A stretch of 64,000 nucleotides of DNA from Cohnella algarum (GTDB lineage: Bacteria; Bacillota; Bacilli; Paenibacillales; Paenibacillaceae), in the NCBI RefSeq assembly GCF_016937515.1, contig NZ_JAFHKM010000002.1, positions 3,405,001-3,469,000 on the forward strand. The letters are read 5' to 3'. The notes under the pieces are model-generated. The model searched no databases. It was not told the origin of the DNA and saw nothing but the letters and a program-made list of their open reading frames with translations. The position numbers were made by a program, and so were the translations under genes. Shown here one piece after another: positions 1 through 8,144 of the stretch; position 1 is the stretch's first letter, and each line of letters opens with the position of its first letter.

Positions 1-264
1 CGGAGGGTGCTCGCGCGGGTCGACGAGCTGGCGCGGGTGCTCGAATCTTATTCGGGACGCGTCGTGTTGGTGACGAACGAGGTCGGCGACGGCATCGTGC
101 CGGAATACCGGCTCGGGAGGTCGTTCCGGGATTTGGCCGGCGTCATGAACCAGCGCATCGCGGCGGCGAGCGACAGCGTGTTTCTGGTGACGGCGGGCAT
201 TCCGGTCGAGCTGAAAAGCCTTGCGTTCCGCTGGCGTGACGAGGGGACGGAAAGCGGAGCATGA
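1..264 (+). CDS. cobU: Adenosylcobinamide kinase / guanylyltransferase, C-terminal part
   Basis: Only the last ~87 residues are present; the gene starts before the window. The segment VTNEVGDGIVPEYRLGR followed by FRDLAGVMNQ and a closing GIPVELK is the conserved C-terminus of the CobU/CobP family. The enzyme phosphorylates adenosylcobinamide and then transfers GMP to give adenosylcobinamide-GDP, the substrate of CobS encoded just downstream. The stop overlaps the start of cbiB by 4 bases (ATGA arrangement), so the two are probably translationally coupled. Family assignment is firm although the nucleotide-binding N-terminus cannot be seen. Confidence 0.9.
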   Translation, partial: RRVLARVDELARVLESYSGRVVLVTNEVGDGIVPEYRLGRSFRDLAGVMNQRIAAASDSVFLVTAGIPVELKSLAFRWRDEGTESGA

Positions 265-1235
265 TGTTTTATTCGCTGCCGGAAACGCTCGGGATGCTTG
301 TCGCGGCTATCGCGGCCGATTGGCTGATCGGCGACCCGCGCCGTCTGCCGCACCCCGTCGTCGGCATCGGCCGCTTGATCGGCCTGCTGGAGCGGCGGCT
401 GCTTCGCGGGCCGTCCGGAAACGTTTTGCGGCTGAAAGGCTGCGTCCTGACGGTTGCTGTCGTTGCGGCCTCTTTTTTGCTCATGTGGGGCGTTTGGCTG
501 GTTGCAGACCGGATTCACCCCTGGCTCGGCTATGCGGTCAATGTCTGGTTTATTTCGACGACGCTGGCGGTCAAAGGGCTGAAGGACGCGGCTATGCTCG
601 TCTACCGGCCGCTGCGGCGGGGCGATCTGGCCGAGGCCCGGATCAAAGCTGGCTGGATCGTCGGGCGGGACACGGACGGCCTGGCGGAAAAGGATGTCGC
701 GCGGGCGGCGGTGGAAACGGTGGCGGAAAATACGGTGGATGCCTTCGTTTCGCCGCTTTTTTTCGCTTTTATCGGGGGCGCGCCGCTTGCGATGCTGTAC
801 CGGGCGGCCAATACGCTCGATTCGATGGTCGGCTATAAAAACGAAAAATACCGGGATTTCGGCTGGGCGTCCGCGCGGCTGGACGACGTGCTGAACTGGC
901 TTCCGGCGCGGGCGGCGGGAGCGCTGCTGGCGCTGACGGCAGCCTGCTCCCGCTTGGCCTCCGGGAGGAGGGCCTGGCGCTCGATCCGGGCGTTCGCGCA
1001 TCTGCATCCGAGCCCGAACAGCGGCATCCCCGAAGCGGCGGTGGCCGGGGCGCTCGGGTTCGAGCTCGGCGGCACGAACCGGTACGGGGGCGTCGCGAGC
1101 GAGCGGGCCCGTCTCGGCTGGCCGCTGCGGCCGTTGGAGGCCGAAGACATCGTCCGGACGATCCGGCTTCTGTACGGAGTCAGTTTCTGGTTGGCGGGAG
1201 GGTTGTTGTGCGCATGGCTAAGTCTCGTTTGGTAA
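261..1235 (+). CDS. cbiB: Adenosylcobinamide-phosphate synthase (CbiB/CobD)
   Basis: A 324-residue polytopic membrane protein of normal length for CbiB. The N-terminus has the family signature DWLIGDPRRLPHPVVGIG. Further conserved pieces are KDVARAAVETVAENTVDAFVSP (about residues 136-157), ANTLDSMVGYKNEKY, and HPSPNSGIPEAAVAGALG. It joins the aminopropanol (phosphate) arm to adenosylcobyric acid at the membrane. It lies between cobU and cobS, overlapping both, in a late B12 operon. Confidence 0.95.
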   Translation: MMFYSLPETLGMLVAAIAADWLIGDPRRLPHPVVGIGRLIGLLERRLLRGPSGNVLRLKGCVLTVAVVAASFLLMWGVWLVADRIHPWLGYAVNVWFISTTLAVKGLKDAAMLVYRPLRRGDLAEARIKAGWIVGRDTDGLAEKDVARAAVETVAENTVDAFVSPLFFAFIGGAPLAMLYRAANTLDSMVGYKNEKYRDFGWASARLDDVLNWLPARAAGALLALTAACSRLASGRRAWRSIRAFAHLHPSPNSGIPEAAVAGALGFELGGTNRYGGVASERARLGWPLRPLEAEDIVRTIRLLYGVSFWLAGGLLCAWLSLVW

Positions 1236-2038
1236 GCGCGGTCGAGCCGTTCGTCGTCGCGATGCAGTTTTTGACGCGGGTGCCGGTGCCGGTCGAGGCG
1301 GAATTCACGGAGCGAAGCTGCCGGCGCAGCGTCGCGTTTTACCCGGCCGCGGGCCTGGTCATCGGTCTGCTGCTCGCCGGAGCCGCGTGGGGGCTGGCTC
1401 GCATACTTCCGCCTCTCCCGGGGGCCGTGCTGCTGACGGCGCTCTGGATCGGTTTGTCCGGCGCGCTGCATCTCGACGGCTTGATGGACACGGCCGACGG
1501 CTTGCTCAGCCATCGCTCCCGCGAGCGAATGCTGGAGATCATGAAGGACAGCCGCGTCGGCGCGATGGGCGTCGCCGTGGGCACGCTTTCGCTGCTGCTG
1601 CGGGTTTCGCTGCTGTCCGTGCTGCTCGGGGAGGGCGAAGGGGCGTCGGCCTTTGCCTTGGCCGCGCTTGCTTTGATCCCCGTCTGGAGCCGGGCCTTCA
1701 TGTCGACGGCGATCGCCGGCTGGCCGTATGCGCGATTGCCCGGCGAAGGGCTCGGCGGGCTGTTCCGCACCGTTCGGCCGCGGCATGCGGTTTATGCGTT
1801 CGCGGCCGCCTGCGCGATCGGCGCCGTCGTCCTGGCCGCGGCCGGCCGGTGGAACTGGCGGGAAGGGGCGGTCATGCTTGCGGTCATGGCGATTTTTACT
1901 TACGTTCCCGGCGCGCTGCTGGCCGCTTCCGCTTCGCGCAAGCTGGGCGGGCTGACCGGCGACGTGTACGGGGCGCTGAACGAATGCGCGGAAATCGGAC
2001 TGCTGCTGTTGGCGGCGGTTTTTATCTATAACGCTTAA
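1208..2038 (+). CDS. cobS: Adenosylcobinamide-GDP ribazoletransferase (cobalamin synthase)
   Basis: A 276-residue membrane protein. FLTRVPVP near the N-terminus and the GALHLDGLMDTADGL block with SRERMLEIMKDSRVGAMG are diagnostic of CobS, which joins adenosylcobinamide-GDP and alpha-ribazole(-P) to finish the lower ligand. Several hydrophobic segments follow. The GTG at 1208 lies 5 nt after GGGAGGG (1196-1202); the ATG at 1214 is an alternative start. It overlaps the end of cbiB by 28 bases, indicating an operon. Confidence 0.95.
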   Translation: MRMAKSRLVSAVEPFVVAMQFLTRVPVPVEAEFTERSCRRSVAFYPAAGLVIGLLLAGAAWGLARILPPLPGAVLLTALWIGLSGALHLDGLMDTADGLLSHRSRERMLEIMKDSRVGAMGVAVGTLSLLLRVSLLSVLLGEGEGASAFALAALALIPVWSRAFMSTAIAGWPYARLPGEGLGGLFRTVRPRHAVYAFAAACAIGAVVLAAAGRWNWREGAVMLAVMAIFTYVPGALLAASASRKLGGLTGDVYGALNECAEIGLLLLAAVFIYNA

Positions 2039-2057
2039 AAAGAAGGGAGACGGCGTC

Positions 2058-3161
2058 ATGCTGGAACGATTCGGACACGGCGGCGACTGGGCGACGGCGG
2101 AGGAGAGCTTCGGCAAGCCGGAAGCGGGGTGGCTCGACTACAGCGCCAATATGAACCCGGCCGGGCCCCCGGCGTGCGTCGAGGCGATTTTTCGGGAGCG
2201 GTGGCGGGACATCGCGCGCTACCCCGATCCGGCGGTTCGCGGCCTGCGGCGCAAATTGGCCGAGACGCACGGGATTTCGGAGGAGAGCATCCTCGTCGGC
2301 AACGGAGCCGCGGAGCTGATCGATTTGGCCGTTCGGGGCGTTTCGCCGCGGGAAGCGGCGCTGGCCCAGCCTTCGTTCGCCGAGTACGGCGACGCCTTGC
2401 GGAAGGCGGGCGTTCGGACGAAGGAGCTGCCGCTCGCCGCCGGGAACGGCTTCGAGCTGACGGCGGAAATGCTGGCCGGTCTGAAGCTTTCGGAAGGCAG
2501 CTGCGTTTTTATCGGGCATCCCAACAATCCGACGGGCAGGCTCGTTCCGGCCGATGCGCTTGCAGCGCTTCGGACGTCCCGAGCGACGCTGCTGATCGAC
2601 GAGGCGTTTATCGACTTCGTTCCGGGAGGGGAGGAGGCGTCGCTGCTGCGCGAGGCCGCAAGCTCGGAGCGGATCGTTGTTTTTCGCTCGATGACGAAAT
2701 TTTACGCGATTCCGGGCATCCGGCTCGGTTTTGTCGTCGCGCATCCGAAGCTGATCGCCCGTCTCCGGGAGCTTCAGCCGCCTTGGAGCGTTAATTTTCT
2801 CGCCCAGCATATCGGCGAGGCGCTGCTCGGGGAAACGGATTATGCGGCGAAAACGATGGCCTGGCTGGCCGAAGAGCGGCCGCGGCTCGTCGCCGGGCTC
2901 GAATCGCTCGGCCTTGCCGTCGTGCCAAGCGAGGTCAACTATTTGCTCGTTTCGCTGCCGGAAGACAGCCCCTGGAACGCGAAGAAGCTTCAGCGCCGCA
3001 TGGCGGGGCGCGGAATTCTGATTCGGGACGCGTCGTTGTTTGCGGGGCTCGACGGGCGTTATTTTCGCCTTGCGGTTCGGCTGCGGCACGAGAACGAGCG
3101 GCTGCTTGCCGAGCTGGCTGCGGCGCTGAAGGAAGGGGCGGGTTGCGATGGCGAGGCATGA
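2058..3161 (+). CDS. cobD: L-threonine-O-3-phosphate decarboxylase, PLP-dependent
   Basis: A class I/II aminotransferase-fold protein of 367 residues, resembling HisC. YSANMNPAGPP at the N-terminus and GHPNNPTGRLVP mid-protein are typical of the CobD/HisC group. The lysine in SMTKFYAIPGIRLG (about residue 220) is the expected PLP-linked residue. It makes (R)-1-amino-2-propanol O-2-phosphate, the nucleotide-loop linker used by CbiB. The ATG follows AGAAGGGA. HisC is the main alternative, but the cob context decides for CobD. Confidence 0.88.
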   Translation: MLERFGHGGDWATAEESFGKPEAGWLDYSANMNPAGPPACVEAIFRERWRDIARYPDPAVRGLRRKLAETHGISEESILVGNGAAELIDLAVRGVSPREAALAQPSFAEYGDALRKAGVRTKELPLAAGNGFELTAEMLAGLKLSEGSCVFIGHPNNPTGRLVPADALAALRTSRATLLIDEAFIDFVPGGEEASLLREAASSERIVVFRSMTKFYAIPGIRLGFVVAHPKLIARLRELQPPWSVNFLAQHIGEALLGETDYAAKTMAWLAEERPRLVAGLESLGLAVVPSEVNYLLVSLPEDSPWNAKKLQRRMAGRGILIRDASLFAGLDGRYFRLAVRLRHENERLLAELAAALKEGAGCDGEA

Positions 3162-4859
3162 CGGCGGGAATGAGGTTGCGGGCGCGATGAGGAGCGTTCA
3201 TGGGGAGGATGAGGCAGCGGGCGCGGTGCGGAACGCGGAAGGCGGGCATCGGCCGATGCCGGATTCGGCTGGCGAGATTAACGCCGCCGCGCAAACGTCG
3301 TCGGATACGGACCGCGAATTGAAATCCGCAAAAACGATCATGCTGCAGGGCACCGCTTCCGACGTCGGCAAAAGTCTGCTGACGGCCGCCCTCTGCCGGA
3401 TTTTCAAGCAGGACGGCTATCGCGTCGCCCCTTTCAAATCGCAGAACATGTCCAACAATTCCTACGTGACGCCGGACGGCAAGGAGATCGGGCGGGCTCA
3501 AGGGATGCAAGCCGACGCGTGCGGGATCGCCGCCACGACGGACATGAACCCGATTTTGCTGAAGCCGAGCCGGGAAATGTCGGCGCAGGTGGTCGTTCAC
3601 GGCAAGCCTTTCCGGGACCTCGGAGCAAGGGAGTATCGGGAAAGCTATTTGCCGCATGCGGAAGGGATCGTCAAGGAAGCGCTCGGACGGCTCCGGGCGG
3701 CCTATGACATCGTCGTGATCGAAGGGGCGGGCAGCCCTGCGGAAGTGAATCTGAAGGACCGGGATATCGTCAATATGCGCCTTGCCGGCTGGGCCGATGC
3801 GCCGGTGCTGCTGGTCGCGGACATCGACCGGGGGGGCGTGTTCGCCTCCGTCGTCGGCACGCTGGAGCTGCTGGAGCCGCATGAGCGGGAGCGGGTTCGG
3901 GGCGTGATCATCAACAAGTTCCGGGGCGATGCGTCCCTGCTCCGGCCGGGAATCGACTGGCTGGAGCGGCGCATCGGCAAGCCGGTCGTCGGCGTCGTCC
4001 CGTATTTGCCGGACCTGGCGCTTGAAGACGAGGATTCGGCTTCGCTCGACGGCAAGCGGCGTCTCGCCGGGGGAGCCCCTTCCGCGGATCGTAGGCTCGA
4101 TATCGCGGTGCTCCGTCTGCCGCGGATTTCGAATTTTACCGATGTCGATCCTCTTTTATCGGAGCCGGATACGGTCGTGCGTTACGTGGCCTCGGTTGCC
4201 GATTGGGGCGAGCCGGACGCCGTCATTCTTCCGGGCAGCAAAAATACGGCGGAGGATTTGCGGTTTTTGCGCGCGGCCGGGCTGGAAGCGAAGCTGCTGG
4301 CGTTCGCGGAGCGCGGCGGCCGGGTCGTCGGCATTTGCGGCGGCTACCAGATGATGGGGCGGCGGCTGCTCGATCCGGAAGGCGTGGAATCCGCCGCGGC
4401 GGAAACGGCCGGTATCGGCTTGCTGCCGTTGGAAACGGTGTTCGCGGCGGACAAGCGGACCGAACGAGTGACGGGAAAGGCGGCCATGAAGTTCGGCGCG
4501 GGCGGGAAGTGAATGTCGAAGGCTACGAGATTCATATGGGCCGGACGGTCGCGCTCGAGCCGGCGGACGCGCCGTTTCGGCTGCGACCGCTTCGGCTGCC
4601 GGAAGAGCCCGGGTCCTGGCATCGGGATGGGGCGATGTCCGCGGACGGCAAGGTTTGGGGAACCTACTTGCACGACGTTTTTCATAACGATGCGCTGCGC
4701 CGGGAATGGCTGAACGAGCTGCGCGCGGACAAGGGGCTTGCGCCGCTTTTGGAAGCAACCCGGTTCGGAGAGCTGCGGAAGCAAGCGTTCGACCGGCTGG
4801 CGGAGCATGTCCGCAAGCACCTGGATGTGGGGAACATTTATCGGATGATGGAGGGATGA
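3148..4859 (+). pseudogene. cobQ: Cobyric acid synthase CobQ, interrupted by a frameshift
   Basis: The first frame (3148-4512) carries the N-terminal synthetase domain (MLQGTASDVGKSLL P-loop, FKSQNMSNNS, IEGAGSPAEVNL) and the glutamine amidotransferase domain with the catalytic Cys in GICGGYQMMG. It stops at 4512 after FGAGGK. The rest of the domain continues in another frame, with VEGYEIHMGR and YLHDVFHND (the GATase His region), to a stop at 4859. One base is missing near 4498-4510, in a GGGCGGG context. No canonical slippery heptamer is seen, so this is a mutation or a sequencing error rather than an evident programmed shift. Residues 1-60 form an unusual low-complexity extension before the P-loop. 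The enzyme amidates adenosylcobyrinate a,c-diamide. Confidence 0.88.
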
Positions 4860-4863
4860 GAAG

Positions 4864-5739
4864 GTGAGCGGGACGAAACGAACGGATGGACCGGATGCGA
4901 TAGAGGGAACGAGCGAGGCTGTGGGTTCGGATGTGTCGGACCGAATGGATGGAACGGGTGCGGGTGCGATAGCAGGAAAGATCGAGGCTGAAGGACCGGA
5001 CGTGTTGAACCGAGCGGGTGGAACCAGTGGGATAACGGGAAAGAGCGAGACAGAGGGATCGGACGTGTTGAATCGAGCGGGTGGAACCAGTGGGATAACG
5101 GGAAAGAGAGAAATTGAGGGTACTGCCGGATTGGTCGTCGGGAACGAGGAAGAAGCGCCCGGTATGGCTGGCTCCGATGGATTGTCCGCTAAGGAAAAGC
5201 CGAGCAAGGAACGGGGACTGGTGCTTGTATATACCGGGGACGGCAAGGGGAAGACAACCGCGGCGATGGGGTTGGCCGCGAGAGCGACGGGACGCGGTCA
5301 CCGCGTGCTGGCGATTCAATTCATCAAGTCCCCCCAGCGCAGCTATGGGGAACAGCTTGCCCTTCAGAAACTCGGCGTCGAAATCGTCCAGACGGGCATC
5401 GGGTTCACCTGGACCAAGACGCCGGAGGAGCATCGGGAAGCTCTGCGAAGCGGCTGGGAGTTGGCCAAGCGGCGGATTTTGCACGGCGAGGAGCGCCTGA
5501 TCATTTTGGACGAGATCAACAACGCGCTGGCGATCGACCGTTTTCCGGTCGACGACGTGCTGTCGCTGCAGGAAGTGTTGGACGTCATTCGCCGCCGCCC
5601 GCAGGGCATGCATCTGGTGCTCACCGGCCGCGACGCGCATCCGGACATCATCGCCGCCGCCGATCTCGTCACCGAGATGAAGGCGATCAAGCATTATTAC
5701 GACGAGGGCGTACCGGCCGTCTTGGGGATCGAGATGTGA
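4864..5739 (+). CDS. cobO: Cob(I)yrinic acid a,c-diamide adenosyltransferase with repeat-rich N-terminal extension
   Basis: Residues ~118-291 form a complete CobA/CobO/BtuR-type adenosyltransferase: P-loop YTGDGKGKTTAAMG, the IQFIKS strand, IILDEINNAL and LTGRDAHPDI. The enzyme transfers adenosyl from ATP to Co(I) corrinoids. The first ~117 residues are not part of the family. They are Gly/Glu/Thr-rich and include a tandem repeat (DVLNRAGGTSGITGK twice, DNA period 63 bp, about 4998-5110). An internal ATG at 5164 would give a near-standard N-terminus, but its ribosome-binding site is weaker than that of the GTG at 4864, which follows GGAGGGATGAGAAG. This is the last gene of the cob run. Confidence 0.9.
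   Translation: MSGTKRTDGPDAIEGTSEAVGSDVSDRMDGTGAGAIAGKIEAEGPDVLNRAGGTSGITGKSETEGSDVLNRAGGTSGITGKREIEGTAGLVVGNEEEAPGMAGSDGLSAKEKPSKERGLVLVYTGDGKGKTTAAMGLAARATGRGHRVLAIQFIKSPQRSYGEQLALQKLGVEIVQTGIGFTWTKTPEEHREALRSGWELAKRRILHGEERLIILDEINNALAIDRFPVDDVLSLQEVLDVIRRRPQGMHLVLTGRDAHPDIIAAADLVTEMKAIKHYYDEGVPAVLGIEM
4998..5110 (+). repeat. 63-bp tandem duplication inside the cobO N-terminal extension
   Basis: The sequence beginning GGACGTGTTGAA at 4998 recurs at 5061, giving a period of 63 bp (21 codons) with few mismatches. It keeps the reading frame and so lengthens the N-terminal extension of the adenosyltransferase. A third, more diverged unit precedes it. Confidence 0.8.
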
Positions 5740-5814
5740 CGAAAGCGGACGATTCGTGAAAACCAACCGGATAAATGAAAGTAACCGGCCCTATAAAAAT
5801 ATTTTATTTTTGTG

Positions 5815-5844
5815 TTGACAAATGGTTATTTTCGCCATTATGAT
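5815..5844 (+). promoter_or_regulatory. Sigma-A type promoter
   Basis: TTGACA at 5815-5820 (perfect -35), an 18-bp spacer, and TATGAT at 5839-5844. It drives the small ORF at 5880 and possibly rtcB if the terminator at 6027-6056 is read through. Confidence 0.75.
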
Positions 5845-5879
5845 AAGCAATAACTTGAAGCGAAAGGAGGTCGACGGAC

Positions 5880-5981
5880 GTGACCCGCATTCAACTTACG
5901 CTGTCGTTGAAGCCGCAACTGAATAATCGGGACAAAGTCCATCGGCCTCGGCGGGCGCAATTTGGCGTTACGGCAGGATAA
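5880..5981 (+). CDS. Small ORF, 33 residues, unknown
   Basis: A GTG start lies 9 nt after AAAGGAGG (5863-5870), which itself follows a strong promoter (5815-5844). The product starts MTRIQLTLSLKPQLNN, has 33 residues, is basic (seven Arg/Lys) and has no membrane segment. A perfect intrinsic terminator follows at 6027-6056, so promoter, ribosome-binding site, ORF and terminator form a complete small transcription unit. I do not recognise the peptide. It could be a leader peptide controlling readthrough into the downstream rtcB region, or a free small protein. Nothing in its sequence indicates a function. Confidence 0.5.
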   Translation: MTRIQLTLSLKPQLNNRDKVHRPRRAQFGVTAG

Positions 5982-6026
5982 CCGGCATCGGGATTCTGCG
6001 TGCGTTTTTATCGGCATACGCAACAG

Positions 6027-6056
6027 CCGCGAGCGATTGGGCTCGCGGTTTTTTTT
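6027..6056 (+). terminator. Intrinsic terminator
   Basis: An 8-bp perfect stem CCGCGAGC / GCTCGCGG (6027-6034 and 6041-6048) with a 6-nt loop is followed by eight T. It ends the small transcription unit at 5815-5981. Confidence 0.9.
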
Positions 6057-6090
6057 GTCGTTCGCGAAAGCGGAATGGGCGATAGAGGAG

Positions 6091-6652
6091 CACCCGGTGC
6101 GCTACATCGCGGCCGCGGGCCGGGAATGGGCCCGAAGAAGTGCACCCGGTGCGCTACATCGCGGCCGCGGGCCGGGAATGGGCCCGAAGAAGTGCACCCG
6201 GTGCGCTACATCGCGGCCGCGGGCCGGGAATGGGCCCGAAGAAGTGCACCCGGTGCGCTACATCGCGTCCGCGGGCCGGGGATGGGCCCGAAGAGGAGCA
6301 CCCGGTGCATTACATCGCGTTCGCGGGCCGGGGATGGGCCCGAAGAGGAGCACCCGGTGCGCTACATCGCGGCCGCGGGCCGGGATGGGCCCGAAGAGGA
6401 GCACCCGGTGCGCTACATCGCGGCCGCGGGCCGGGATGGGCCCGAAGAGGAGCACCCGGTGCGCTACATCGCGGCCGCGGGCCGGGAATGGGCCCGAAGA
6501 AGTGCACCCGGTGCGCTACATCGCGGCCGCGGGCCGGGAATGGGCCCGAAGAAGTGCACCCGGTGCGCTACATCGCGGCCGCGGGTCGGGGATGGGCCCG
6601 AAGAGGAGCACCCGGTGCGCTACATCGCGGCCGCGGGCCGGGAATGGGCCGC
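6091..6652. repeat. Eleven tandem 51/52-bp GC-rich repeats upstream of rtcB
   Basis: The box CACCCGGTGC recurs at 6091, 6143, 6195, 6247, 6299, 6351, 6402, 6453, 6505, 6557 and 6609, so the spacing is 52 bp except two of 51. Each unit holds the inverted repeat GCACC-C-GGTGC, the palindrome CGCGGCCGCG and GGGCCC. Two unit versions occur, GAAGAAGTGC and GAAGAGGAGC, in blocks. All reading frames are open through the array only because the unit is GC-rich. The period is not a multiple of three, so I do not call it coding. The array fills the gap between the small-ORF terminator and rtcB. Confidence 0.92.
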
Positions 6653-6706
6653 CAATCGCTGCAAAATCACAATCCAAATAAGAACAAAAGGAGTTAAAAT
6701 TTTTAT

Positions 6707-8138
6707 ATGTTCAGAGCACCAAAATTATCTTCCTACTATCGGCCCGTCCGTCTCCCGGCGGGGGACGTGCACGTATATGCCGGCGAGGAGCTGTACGGCG
6801 CCATGGGAGCCAAAGTGTTCGAAATGGCGAACAACAATTTGCAAATTCCGGCGATCCGCTATATGAGCTACACGCCGGACGTCCACGTGGGCGTCGGAAC
6901 CTGCATCGGGACGACGGCGATTTGGGAGGCGGGCGAGGCGTACGTTTCCCCGTCCATCGTGGGCAGCGACATCGGCTGCGGCATGCGGGTTCACTTGACG
7001 AACCTGCACGCGGCGGAGATCAAGGAGGTCAAGCTTCGGCGGAAGCTCGTGAAAGAGATCGAGAAGCGGATGCCGGTCGAGCAGCATGCGCGCGGACATT
7101 TTTCCGATCTTCGCGTCGAGGACGTTCTGCGAAACGGTTTGCACGGACTCCCGAAAAAATACGTCCCCGACGCCTACGCGCCGCGAAAGGCGACTTCGCT
7201 CACGCATGTGGAAAACAGCCGGTTCCGTTTCGACGAAAACGCGCTGAACCGCCTCCCGGAGCCGGTCTGGCACCGTGCGCACCGTCAGCTCGGGACGCTG
7301 GGCAACGGCAATCATTTCGTGGAGCTTCAGGCGGTCGAAATCGACGAGGCGAATCGGGGAACGGCCGAAAAATGGGGACTGTTCGACGGCCAGGTCGTCG
7401 TCATGATCCATTCCGGTTCCCGCGCCTGGGGCGGTGCGGTCAACCAGTATTGCGGCACGGAAGTCGCGAAGACGATGCGCAGGCTCGGGCTTGGCACCGC
7501 CGATCCGAAGCTCGTTTTCGCGCCGACGGACAGCGAGGCGGGCCGGACGTACGTCGATCTGATGTATTCGGCTCTCAACTTCGCGACGGCGAACCGCCAT
7601 CTGATCGCGTACGCCGTGCGGGAAGCGTGCCGGGACACGCTCGGCTCCGTTCGAAATGCGGACGCTGTACGATTTGATGCACAACTACGCTTGCGAAGAG
7701 GAACGCGACGGACGCGCGTGGTTCGTGCACCGCAAAGGCGCGACGCTGGCGCTGCCTCCGGGCCATCCGGCCAACCCGGAGCCGTACGCCGAAACGGGAC
7801 ACCCGGCGCTCATTCCGGGTTCGATGGGGACGGCTTCGTATTTGATGGTCGGCAGGCCGGAGGGGGCGCGCAACGCTTACTCCATCTGTCACGGAGCCGG
7901 GCGCATCCGGTCGCGCAGCGCCACCAAAAAGCTGGTTACCGTCGACGAATTCGCCTCCTCGCTTCTCGTCGGCCAAGAGGACGAGATCGTCGTCATTCAC
8001 CGGGCCCTGGAAGCGATCGTGGACGAATCGCCGCAAGCCTACAAAAACGTAGACCAAATTATCGAAAGCGTCGTTGGCGCGGAGCTTGCCTCCGTCGCGG
8101 CCAAATGCCGCCCGCTCGCGACCGTAAAAGGAGTATAA
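6707..8138 (+). pseudogene. rtcB: RNA-splicing ligase RtcB, interrupted by a frameshift
   Basis: The first frame (6707 to about 7650) shows RtcB signatures: MANNNLQIPAIRYMSYTPDVHVG, SIVGSDIGCGMR with the metal-binding Cys, LGNGNHFVE, and IHSGSRAWGG. The frame then drifts, and the rest (TLYDLMHNYA, RKGATLALPPGHP, PGSMGTASYLMVG with the region around the GMP-linked His at SICHGAGR) continues in the +1 frame to 8138. One extra base is present near 7640-7655. RtcB joins 2',3'-cyclic-phosphate or 3'-phosphate RNA ends to 5'-OH ends using GTP and Mn2+. The ATG is preceded by AAAAGGAG. Only 6 bp separate its stop from the next gene. Confidence 0.9.
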
Positions 8139-8144
8139 AAGCTT

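Noticed and set aside
4490-4520. Programmed frameshift in cobQ
   Set aside because: There is no X-XXY-YYZ heptamer at the break and cobQ is not known to use frameshifting. A lost base is simpler.
5962-6866. Long overlapping open frames through the rtcB-upstream repeats on both strands
   Set aside because: The unit is 51/52 bp, so each frame rotates and all stay open because the unit is GC-rich and lacks stops. There is no ribosome-binding site or family match.
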